Below, in pieces: positions 33,843 through 54,700 of a stretch of 64,000 nucleotides of DNA. Within the stretch, counting starts at the first letter, position 1, and every line of letters starts with the position of its first letter. Source of the stretch: Telmatactis stephensoni (Eukaryota > Cnidaria > Anthozoa > Actiniaria > Isophelliidae); assembly GCA_029948255.1 (NCBI GenBank), contig JALIZF010001939.1, positions 1,469,001 to 1,533,000 of the forward strand, given 5' to 3'. Under the pieces are notes generated by a model. That model worked only from the letters and a program-made list of their open reading frames with translations. It did no database searches and was not told where the DNA came from. The translations under genes and the position numbers were made by a program.

Positions 33843-35152
33843 TTGTCGAGATGACTTGCAGCAAATACTCTAACCGCACTGGCACTCAACGTCCTTTATA
33901 CTTTAAATGATCCAATGCTATACTAAATACTCTTAACTGCACGCCAACTTTGATAGGTAATGAAATTAGTAGGAAATTTTACTATACAGACATCGTTTTG
34001 TTGATTAAAATACATTTTCCTCTTTTAAAAAAGTATACAACTTTTACAAAACGTTTTAGGAGAATTTGCAAGACTATCATATAATAGTGATGTAACAACA
34101 ATGTCAGAAACTTGACATTTTTGGAGATAATAATCTTGACAAAGAAAATGCGTTTTCTACGAGCAGAGTAATGGATCTACGGTTGTAGATTTGTCGACCA
34201 ATAAATAAATCTTAAGGAAGCTTAATTATAACATAATAATTCCTAGTGAAACCCTATTCTGTTAAAACATCTTAGGTAGATCTGTAAGTAGCGCACAAAC
34301 GAACAGACGAACTTACTTCAGCAAGAATCAACGTAGACAATACTTTGAAAGGTCAATGCCAGATTTCGTCCCTTTATTAATGTTCTTAGAAATCAATTCA
34401 TTTAGACACTCATTAGATTATGAATGATTAGAGTGCATTCCTGTACATTCGACTTACGCGCACAAAAGCCTATAAATAATAATCAATAATAATTGGGTAT
34501 CTATATAGCGCATTTCGCAACGCCTAAATGCGCTTTAGAATATATTCTAAACTGAAATGGAAGAAATCATTAACAGAACATAAATGTTTAATTAAGAACT
34601 CAGCTGGCAAGGAGGGGAACCAGTTTGTTACTGTTCTACTATCAGTACTGACGTGTGTGACTCAAAAATGATAGATCAGCGTCTTCGTTTTCGCGCTACA
34701 GCTCGCCAAAGTACGAATTTCGTCCTCAAAATAGGGTTTGACAGATGGAGGACTAAGGCGAGTTTTGAACGAGACAATTCTGTTTAATTTTTTTCCAAAA
34801 CGTCAGTGTTTATAATCTTCTGAGGTTTTTTTGTCGTAATTCTGTGGTATTCTACATTTTTTCATCAACATGGTTGCCATCTTGAAAACTTGAAAATAGT
34901 CCATGTGCACGAACTCGCGCGGGATAGAATCGTGCGCAGTAGAGTGTGCGCAATGCAGAACTACGGAATTACCTTAAGTGTTTTTGACACATTTCAGAGG
35001 AAATCATATGAAAACAGTTCGTCGGATCCGGGGGGAGATGATAATGTAAATGTCCTGTTTCTACAAAAGCGCTGCTTGTAAAGCACCGCTAATGAGCAGT
35101 GCAGAGCTGAGTATACTCGCTTGCGCTTGCGTCGCTAGTATGAACCAGGAGT

Positions 35153-35212
35153 CGGTTGTACGAAGGGTGAATAGCGCTCTCCAGCGGATAAATCCAACCT
35201 TCGTACAACCGG
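35153..35212. repeat. Inverted repeat CGGTTGTACGAAGG
   Basis: CGGTTGTACGAAGG at about 35152 is mirrored by CCTTCGTACAACCGGG ending near 35212, with AGCGCT/CCAGCGG between. It is probably a very short MITE or hairpin. Confidence 0.5.
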
Positions 35213-35674
35213 GTCCAGGTCTTTGGAACATGAGGCGTCGCCGAGTGTTTTCTCCTTTTTCGAGTGCTCTACATCTTGCAGCGTGTTTCTATCACAGCGC
35301 AGAGACATGCGCGCGCGTTTCTATTTCTTAACCACGAACTCACAAATCTCAAACCATAAATCAGATATTTGTGGCTAATCCTAGAAGATTTATTAGAAGG
35401 ATTTGCGAAATACAAAGCTATATTTCAGTTTTCAAAACAGAATATTTTCTAAGTTTATCTTTTAACTTTATTTTCTTAATAGTTTCCTCATTTGCACGTT
35501 GCTTCTCATATAACGTGGTCAACAGCTAATAGATCCCTAAAAAAAGAAGTCAGTAAATATGGTGACTTCTTGTGGAATAACATACATTTGTAGCCAAGCC
35601 CTCAGGTATAAGGGAGTGGCTCGAGAGAGGAGAAAGGAAAAAATTAACTCGCATTAACTCGCAGTACGAAAAGC

Positions 35675-36077
35675 CCGGAGGGGGGGGGGGGGGACGACTC
35701 CGATCGTAAATGGACGGGGATGCTCGTCGTACCTTTTAGGGGTCAAAATCTGCAATCTGGTACCTTTTAGGGTGTCTCAGACTTAAGTGGACTACCAGAG
35801 ACATAGCTGGTACCTTTTAGGGACTGTTTTGGGGTAAATAAACTACCTAAAATAAGCATGAAAGGGACAATTTCGATGATCTGAATTGAATCTTCAAAGC
35901 ACATCGATAACAAGTGTTTCATTACTTTAATTCTTCATTATTGTTTTTGAACTGGTACCTTTTAGGGGTAGAAATCAATTGTTGCTACTCCCACCCAGGT
36001 ACCTTTTAGGGGTCATTTTCAAAATTTCCGACGAGCATCCCCGTCCTCTTAGTATATATAGGAGTCCTCCCCCGGAA
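35675..36077. mobile_element. hAT-like MITE with GGTACCTTTTAGGG motifs, copy A4
   Basis: The 8-bp direct repeat ACGAAAAG is at 35667-35674 and 36078-36085. The interior is nearly identical to A1, including CGATCGTAAATGGACGGGGA and CGACGAGCATCCCCGTC. It lies 3' of gene 3. Confidence 0.85.
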
Positions 36078-36109
36078 ACGAAAAGAGGATTTTTTGCTTA
36101 AATATGGTG

Positions 36110-36232
36110 ACTTAGAAACTCGCCTTAACTCGTACTATCTCGCTTTAACTCGCAGGGTTGGGGAAGTGCCAATCCACACTTATTCGCCTTAACTCGCCTG
36201 AACTCGCCCTAACTCGCTGGGAGTAAGGCGAG
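36110..36232 (+). repeat. Imperfect array of TTAACTCGC motifs
   Basis: The motif (C)CTTAACTCGC or a near variant occurs about seven times at irregular spacing, with two more at 35645-35662 and an inverted GGCGAGTT at 34759 and 36226. The array appears to flank MITE A4, which may have inserted into it. Confidence 0.55.
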
Positions 36233-36264
36233 TTTAGACCCCAGAGTAGGCCTTAGCTTTTTGC

Positions 36265-46619
<10,355 letters not shown>

Positions 46620-47320
46620 TTGTCGAGATGACTTGCAGCAAATACTCTAACCGCACTGGCATGTAACGCCCTTTAAACTTTAAATGATCCAATGCAAAAA
46701 CTGCACGCCAACTTTGACAGGTAATTCAAATTAGTGGAATATTTTACTATATATATATATAGGCATCATTTTGTTGATTAAAATACATTTTCTTCTTTCA
46801 GAAAAGTATACAACTTTTACAAAACTTTTGAGGAGAATTTGCAAGACTATCATATAGTAGTGCGGTAAGAAGAATGGCAGAAACTTGACATTTTTGGAGA
46901 TAATTATCTTGACAAAGAAAATGCGTTTTCTTCGAGCAGCGTAGAGGATCTATGATTGTACATTTGTCGACCAATAAGTAAACCTTAAGCAAGCTTAACT
47001 ACAACCTAATAATTCCTATTCTGTTGGAACATCTTGGGTAGATCTGTAAGTAGCGCACAAACGAACAGATGTACTTACTTCCGCAAGGAACTTTAATTAA
47101 ATCAACGTAGACAATACTTTGAAAGGTCAATGACAGATTTCGTCTCTTTTTTCTTGACACTCATCAGTTTATGAATGATTAGAGTGCATTCCTGTACATT
47201 CGGCTTACGCGCACAAAAGCCTATAATAATAATCAATAATAATTGGGTATCTATATATAGCGCATTTCGTAACGCCTGAATGCGCTTTACAATATATTCT
47301 AAACTGAAATGGAAAAATTA
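46620..47320 (-). promoter_or_regulatory. Conserved 5' flank of gene 3
   Basis: It aligns with the upstream regions of genes 1 and 2, including GATCCAATGC near the start, the AAAGTATACAACTTTTACAAA block and the GTAAGTAGCGCACAAACGAA block. A shared promoter is inferred from recent duplication. Confidence 0.4.
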
Positions 47321-47455
47321 ACAGAACATAAATGTTTAATTAAGAATTCAACTGGCAAGGAGGGAGAACCAGTTTGTTACTGTTATACTAACAATACTAA
47401 TGTGTGTGATTCTTCTAATCTCTAATCACTTATCATACCTTTGTGAGCATTAATC

Positions 47456-47900
47456 AAGGTCAGGTCAGGCTGGAGCCTGCTACTGGTCACATGTAACCCA
47501 GTACTACCTGCCACATGGACGGGTTGTCGGCGTCTAAACCGGCTCCCCCACCAGGTTATTTCTGGTGAGGAGGGTGGCATGACACCCAGCAGGAATAAAA
47601 ACAAGACCTGTCAAAGGGCGGATGAGCTTGACTGAGCCAATGGCCATCATGCATCAGTGAACTTTTATTTTATTGTGTTTTGATTGTAATTTTAAGCAGT
47701 AATTTGTAGTATAGTAATTTGTAGTGCAGTAATTTGTAGTGACTATTTTAAAATTAATTTTCATGGTACGGACTGTGTAGCGGCAGCCCAAGGCGCCATC
47801 CCATGCTCACAGTCTACCATGCATGTTCAGTATATGTTTTTGTAAAGCGCCTAGAGCAGATTTTGGATAGGCGCTATATAAATGATGATGATGATGATTA
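47456..47900 (+). mobile_element. Dispersed retroelement-like repeat with (ATG)n tail, copy 2
   Basis: Nearly identical to 1697-2135 over its full length, with a short extra segment (GCGCCATCCCAT near 47794). It ends GGATAGGCGCTATATAAATG plus GATGATGATG. Closeness of the two copies suggests recent activity of the family. Confidence 0.7.
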
Positions 47901-49340
47901 ACATATAAATCTAAAATTTCATCTTAATTTATTAGTCGTGCCCAGGCTGTAGGCCGGGATCGAGTTATAAACTGCATATGTTTTTTTCTTCTTTTTTTCC
48001 TGATTTCGTCTCGAGAAAAGGCCATTCTTGCGCAATCGGTCACATGACGCACTCCTGATTGGTTAAGAGCGTAAGAAACAATGCCTTTCATTCATCACCT
48101 TTGAGCGAGTGCGAACTCTTCGTAGTGAACGCCACTCAGGAACTTTAGGAATGCAAGATGGCCGACAGTAAAGAAAATAGCTTTCAGAGACAGGCTCTTC
48201 CAGCAGTAAAACAATTTAAAGTGGAGCTTTTAACTCGAGATATACCTAAACACTTATAAGAGCTTCAGAATGGGCTGTTATTTTGAGCTTGATCTCCAAT
48301 ACTTTGACCAAATATCGAACTCTAAATGGAGTACTTGAATGAAAGCTCCCGCGATAAAGACTATTTCCTTTGAGCTGGAAATCTACGAATTTCTCACCCT
48401 ACATGTTGCTAAACGAACAATTAAATTTCTCATTCAAGCATTCAAGAGATCTTCAAGAGAGGTTTTTGTACTGAATTTTAATATCGAAATTCTGGATAGA
48501 ACTAGGTTCTGTTTGTCCTGGCGCGTATAAAACATCTGAAACATGAACGAAAAAAATGCACGGCCTTGTTTTGTGTCAAAAACGCCGTTGTAGAAGTCTT
48601 AAATTACAGCATTTCTTTATTTTTAGTTAACCGATTCAATAAAGGTCTTTACTACTGCACTGGTTGCACTACAGTCAACCAGTCTCTCAAATATGATAAG
48701 ATAAAATATGCCCTTAACCATGAAAGGATCTTATCAAAGCAATAAGTATACATTACTCCGTCTCGATGGCGCCCATCGATGACTATTTAATACTCGATGC
48801 TTAAAACTGTGAACATCATCCTTCCCAACTATTTGTTTTAGTTGCTTGGTATTCCAGGGAGGGAAGGGGGAAATTGCGCTCGACCAACCTTTTAGGGTCC
48901 AGAGAACGAAGATAAGTTTCGTAGCGCTCGCCACACGAAGCCCAGCATGACTTGCCTTCTGAGCAAGCTACGATTTTGTAATTTTGGGCATATTTGCGAC
49001 AGAGATTAAGGGGATACGGGATAGTTTGAGCAAAATTAAGAGGGATACAGGATATTTAGACCTCTCCTGACAGGGCCTCATCTGGGCACGAGTGAACGCA
49101 CGAGTGCGTCTATAGTTGATTTACACTGAAATACATTTATTTGATTATTTGTTCATTGTATCTCTATATTCATCAAATTGATATGTTTCCTCTTGTAAAA
49201 AAATCTAATTTGCTTATTGTAAAAAAAAACGCCTTAAAATTTAAATTTTATACTATATGGTTATCTAGCGCGATTAGCTTGTTAGTAATTCTAGGTAACC
49301 ATTCCCAAAATATTTCGCTAATTTTTTTCGTGTATATTGA
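47901..49340. other. Intergenic stretch without recognised gene
   Basis: A short ATG frame at 48158-48259 (starting MADSKENSFQRQAL) has a fair start context and follows a CCAAT-like ATTGG at 48058, but it stops after 33 codons with no clear donor. Nothing else was recognised. Confidence 0.4.
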
Positions 49341-49344
49341 TACA

Positions 49345-49568
49345 TTGTAATTCAGGTAATTCAGTATTGTATTGCATTGTACAAACTGAAGTGGTCGAGA
49401 AACTGAATCTGAACTGACCGAAATCGGATGAAGGCGAAGTACGACAACCGAGGTGCTCTGGGTACGAGAATAAACAAGTTCAGCCTCAGCTAGTGGCCAG
49501 AGCGGGAATCGAACTCAGGACCACCGGATTGCGAGACGACGCCCTGACCACTTGACCATGCTGCCTCC
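49345..49568 (-). mobile_element. tRNA-derived SINE
   Basis: Read on the minus strand, 49568-49493 is tRNA-like: GGAGGCAGCATGGTCAAGTG (A box TGGTCAAGTGG) and GAGTTCGATTCCCGC (B box). The body runs on to an A/T-rich end with ACAATGCAATACAATACTGA. The missing 3' CCA-type context and the fused body mark it as a SINE, not a tRNA gene. Confidence 0.7.
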
Positions 49569-49599
49569 TCATATACATACTTTTACGAGTAGAATTCTT

Positions 49600-49795
49600 T
49601 GTACCCTGGGGGACCCCAGGCTTTTACTCACTCTTGGGGTTCTGTCTGATATCTTTGTTTGTCTTTTTATTTTTTTCGCGCCCAAGAGTTCGTGAACAAA
49701 TAAAAAGAAAAATAAATAAATATAATAAAAGTATAAAAAAAAGGCGAGATATCCCCGAGCTAGAGTGAGTCAAAGCCTCTGGTTTCCAGGGTAAA
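49600..49795. mobile_element. Foldback element, GAGGCTTTGACTCACT family (copy 2)
   Basis: ACCCTGGGGGACCCCAGGCT...CTTTTACTCACTC at the left mirrors GAGTGAGTCAAAGCCTCTGG...CCAGGGT at the right. The middle is A/T-rich. Related to 1188-1355. Confidence 0.6.
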
Positions 49796-50282
49796 TTCTT
49801 TGTTGCTTGTTATATATACTAAAAGAAATTTTGACTGTAAAAGATTTTTTTAGTTGTTTTCTATGCACCACATGTGTGGTAGGAAAAGTACCTAAACCCA
49901 AACTAAATCGCCTCAAACTCATTCAGGAGATTATTAAGAGCAACAAGAAGACACTGTGAGTATTTCATTGAATTTTATTAAATTTTAAAGTGAAAATAGT
50001 TGCATCGCGACCTCCAACGTCGATAAGCCATTTTGGTCTTTTCTGATCCGTCCATCATTCTTGGGGGCGGAGCTTTCACGCAGTTCAGCGATTGGTTGAT
50101 TTGAAGGAAGCTCCGCCCCCAAACTGATTGACGGCTCAGAAAAACCCAAAATCAAAACAAAATTTGTTTTGCTGGTCGCGATGCAACGATTTTCGCTGTA
50201 AGGCAAAAAATAGAATGTTCAAAAGTACCCCTATAATCTCTAATCAAGAATCAACAAAAATATCAAGCTTGGGGTACCTGTG

Positions 50283-50289
50283 CCCCCCC

Positions 50290-50320
<31 letters not shown>

Positions 50321-50520
50321 ATGCAAAGTCATGAAGTGTGGAGAGACGGAGTTGCTGTTTAACGTTCTTTAATGGTCTAACCATTTCCAGATGTAAATTT
50401 CAAAGGTAGCAACTTCTCATCAATTATTTAAAGACCCTGAGTGTTGGTCTGGCCGGGGAATCGAACCCTGATCTTCCGCACTGAAGACCGGCCCTCATCC
50501 AACTGAGCCAACCGGGCAGC
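50283..50520 (-). mobile_element. tRNA-derived SINE with homopolymer tail
   Basis: On the minus strand 50520-50448 starts GCTGCCCGGTTGGCTCAGTT (A box TGGCTCAGTTGG) and has AGGGTTCGATTCCCC (B box). The body ends in TGACTTTGCAT and a run of about 30 G (plus-strand C run 50288-50320). It is of a different tRNA type from the SINE at 49345. Confidence 0.7.
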
Positions 50521-50659
50521 GGTTTAAAATCGCAAATAAGCTTACACTTTTTGACAGGTTTTTCACAGGACCGGTTCGCGAACTGCGTCTGTGAGACTTT
50601 TTTAAACTGGCTCTCTATTTTATAATTTTTCCCGCGGTTACGGATTTTCTTTGTTTTTA

Positions 50660-50754
50660 TTGGCCATGATTTATGTCACGTGATAGTTACGTCGACGTCA
50701 CAGCGCGCGACTTGTCGGGGTAGACATTTTATTTTCATGGTTAAGGGAGATTTG
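50660..50754 (+). promoter_or_regulatory. Candidate promoter and short first exon of the zinc-finger gene
   Basis: CACGTG at 50677-50682 and a CRE-like GACGTCA at 50694-50700 precede GC-rich CAGCGCGCGAC. ATG at 50737 opens six codons (MVKGDL) to a strong donor TTTG|GTGAGT at 50754. It could splice to the WW exon near 51727, either as coding or as 5' UTR. The link is inferred. Confidence 0.35.
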
Positions 50755-51726
50755 GTGAGTATTTAAGCCAGTAATCTGCATAGAATAGCTATTTTATAAT
50801 AACACTAGAATGTATGGGCTTTTTAAGAGATATTCTAAAGAATTTTTTGCTATAAAGCTCCCAAGTAAAACCAAACAAGGAAGCATTCAGTGTGAAGTTT
50901 GATTTGTAAACAGTAACAAGCTGCAGCTTTCGTTTGAGAACAGGCCTGTTGGCAAACAAAGTTGAAGCATGTATGCTAACTTTATCGATGAAAAGACGTA
51001 TTCACAGAGCGTAAAGGAGGATATTAACTGTGATAGTTAGTTTTTGAGAGTTTTGCAAAGAATATTTGTTGGCATACTGCTTAGTAACAACCCACTGATC
51101 AATCTTTATGTGCGCCTATTGGCTAAAAACAGGTCACGTGGTACGTGCCTGTATGTAATATTAAAGGAAACGTGTCCTGGAAAACACAAACAAATCCACA
51201 AAATATAGTTTGGGGGGGGGGGGGGGGGGGATTGACTAATACATAAGCTTACACTGCTGTTACATGTTTCGCCATGGTTTTGCTGTCAACATAAAAGAAG
51301 GAAGGATATTCCAAGTAGGCACTGATTTAAGGCCTATATTAAGCCAATAAACAGCAGGTTTATTGGCTTAATATATTAGGAGGTTAAACAATTGATTAAA
51401 CAATTGGTTAAACAATTGATTACTTAAATAAGTGCAATTCTCTAGAGGCATGTAGTTCAGTGTTTAATAATGGTGCTGTTTTTTAATAAAGAAAGCTTCT
51501 TTGAATCGGAACATATTTCAATTGTTGTCTGAAGCAATTTTTTTCCCTCAAACAGCTGTAATTTTTACTTTCAATGGCTACCAATCAGCATCTAAAGCTT
51601 TCTTAGGATCATCATATTGCTTTTCTGGCTTAAATTAATTACCCTCTCTATTTGTTTGTTTTTTGATTTATTAGAGTAGTTTTTTTCTGTTTTGACTTAA
51701 TTTCTAAAGAAGTTGAGAAGATCAAA

Positions 51727-54700
51727 ATGGAAGCAGAGTGGACAGAGTACAAGATCAAATCAGGAGAAGTTCTATTTCTGTACAACAAGAAAACTGGAGA
51801 GCACAAATGGCCTGACCAATATGCTAATGTAAGTGTTACTATTTGATCAATCTGTGTCATATGTAAATGAGGGGGATTATCCTATTTAAGAAACTCATAT
51901 TGCTAGTAAAGATGAGTTTAGAAAGGAACTGCAAATTTTAAGCTAAACATGGAAAGTGTTGATAGATGACACTGGTAGCCATTATAGGTCCAGATCACTG
52001 GTACAGTATTTATAAAATTATAGGTTCACCCATAAGGTATCAATTAAGGTATCAAAACATTAATAGTATTGCCATACATAAGTATCAATGTATTGTATTT
52101 CTGTTACATTTTAACATACAGGAACCACTGGGATCAGTGGAGTTGGATGGTGATTGGACAGAATATAAATGCAAAGCAGGAGAGACCTTGTTTCTCTATA
52201 ACAAGGTGACTTGTGAACACAAGTGGCCCGTCTACAACCAAAATGTAAGATATATAATCTATAGGTAAATTATTTCAGCGGTCATCATTGTTTACATACA
52301 TAACTTCAAACTTTAAGATCTAAACAAATGGACAGATTTGATTCAAGTGAAGGGAATATCCTATTTAGTAATAATTAACCAAAAATATGAGCATGAACAC
52401 ATTTTGAGGAATTTGTAACTGCAATTAGCCCTCTAACTGGTGGTCTGCAAAACCGCAGACTGCCAGTATTGCCAGCTACCTGTAACTCTACTCAAGATAT
52501 ATGGCATTCATATTTTCAAGCATCACTAAATATGATGATCTCTTTTTTATTTGTGTCTGTTTGTACCTTCAAGTTTGATTTATGTTTAAGAGAAATGTGA
52601 ACATGAAATACACCTGCAAAATGGAACCTCCACTAAGGGACCCACCCCACCTCCCACCCCAATATGCAGGCACCAACTTCTCCCCATTCTCTACTTTTGC
52701 ATACCCATAATGCATTCTGTTTTTTGGTGGGTAGTTATTGTAATTCAAATTTGTTTGGTTTGAATAAAAATTTGTTATATTTGAATTACAATACCTACCC
52801 CCCAAAAAACAGAAGTCATTATGGGCTTTGTGAAAGTAGAGTCTGAATAATCAGACACCAGTTCGTGATCCTGAGGGTGTCTAATCCACTTATGGGAAGT
52901 TTGGCTGTACCTATTCTGGAATACAGAGGAACATCTCCTTACAGACAACTCTATACACCCTTCTAATAAATGTCACAACATATTGTTTTCCGCGCTTGAC
53001 GTCAAATTTTTTCTATTGAAACTAGTTGTACAATGTAAATCCAATTGAAAAGAATAAATTTGATGTCAAGTGCAGAAAACAAGCATTGTGGGATTTATTA
53101 GAAAGGTGTATAATACAGACACTTCTATATTACAGACAGATCCAAGCAAAATCTCCTTACATTCTTTGTTAAAAAAAACTCTCCAAATTAGGGATTCCTG
53201 CCTATTATGGACAACCTATCACCTAATGTTTGGCTCCAGATGGTAAAATTCATGCAATTTTTTTCCATATTTATAAGAAGTCTGTATGAGAGAGGTTCCA
53301 ATGTATAGCCATTTGGGGTTTATCATCCAATAAGCCTTTACTCTTATGGCTTTTCATGACTATACTTCCAGAGTTCGTTTTGGTGGCTGTTTTTGTTATG
53401 CTAGTTTTGACTATTGTCTTGGTATTGTATCTTGGTTATCATTTGAATATCAAAAGAAACTTGAAAAACCACAGGGGCGGATCCAGTGATTTTCAAGGGG
53501 GGGGGGGGGGGGGTGCGTTTAAATTGATAGCCAAAATGATCAGTATAGAAAATCGGATAATGTATTGCCGACTGCGCTATATTTAGACCAAAGCAGTAAA
53601 TTATGCACAACTTGATCGCATGCAAATTGACATTTACTTTGTTACAACTTAATGACGTTCGCGGATAAAGGTTCTAACGTTAAGATCTTTTCCATACCTT
53701 GTACAGTAAAAGATATTTATTAACTTAATCTAAAAAGCGAAAAAAAATAATCGCGGTTATCAGGGTATCCTTAGAGATATCACACTTAGGATTTCGCGCG
53801 AATTTCTTTGGGCATGTACGGTGTTTTGTATAATTTTTGAACATTTTCTCAAATTAAACCAATTTCTAACGTTAAGAGTTTCTTTAAAGCTTTTAGAAGT
53901 GACAAAAAATATGTCGAGAAATTAAAAAGTTTGGGCGAATAAAAATTCGCGGTCGCCAGCAATCCCGCAAAGTTATCGGCGATTTTAGTATCTTTTCCAT
54001 AGTTTTCGATTGCCCGCACCCAACGCACTACCCCTGGATCCGCCACTGAACCATTGTGTTAGTTTAGGTATGATGTGTCATGTGATAAAACTGTGGCGGC
54101 TCATGTGACCATGTGATGCAACTCGCGGAGATTCTGACACATTTATGGTGAGAGACATTCCAAAGGAATGTCACATATTTACGTACGTAGGGCCTGATTA
54201 TATGAACTGGGCTGGCCCGGTTAAGTGGGCTGACTTTCTTTTGTTTTCCCTTGGGGCCACAAAACAAAAAAAGTCTGAAAAAGTTTTTTTCAGTCTCTCC
54301 AAGGGTGTGTAACCATGCACTTCAACTTTATCATAGTGCGAAGGAGCTAGCTTAGGTGTATTTCATCTATTTTTTCCTCTAGAGCTGTGATACTCAACCA
54401 GACTGTGGTGATAATACTAAAGAGAGACCGTATAAATGCAGTTACTGTGCGTTGTTATTTTATAAATCACGTAATCGTGTCAGACACCAGCGTATAGTTC
54501 ATGGTTTGAAAGTGAGCCAGAACCAGACTGAACCAGACTGTGGTGATAATATTGATGAAAGACCGTATAAATGCAGTCACTGTGAGTTGTCGTTTATTAA
54601 ATCACGTAATCGTGTTAGACACCATAATATAGTCCATGGTATTAGAGTAAAGTCTTACCACTGTCAACATTGTGTCAAAGCCTTTTCATCGTCGTGGAAA

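Larger units (their letters stand above)
33843..36264. other. Intergenic stretch between gene 2 start and gene 3 end
   Basis: 33843-34640 is the conserved upstream region shared with genes 1 and 3. Similarity stops just after GACGTGTGTGA near 34660. Beyond it lie an inverted pair around GGTTGTACGAAGG (35153-35210), MITE A4 (35675-36077) and an array of TTAACTCGC-type motifs (36110-36232). No D8C or glycine-rich exon was found here. Confidence 0.55.

Noticed and set aside
48158..48259. Short ATG frame starting MADSKENSFQRQAL
   Set aside because: It stops after 33 codons, has no clear donor and matches nothing known; the good start context alone is not enough.
49493..49568. A functional tRNA gene
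   Set aside because: The A and B boxes are present but the sequence is fused to a SINE body; the same applies at 50448-50520 and 22759-22853.
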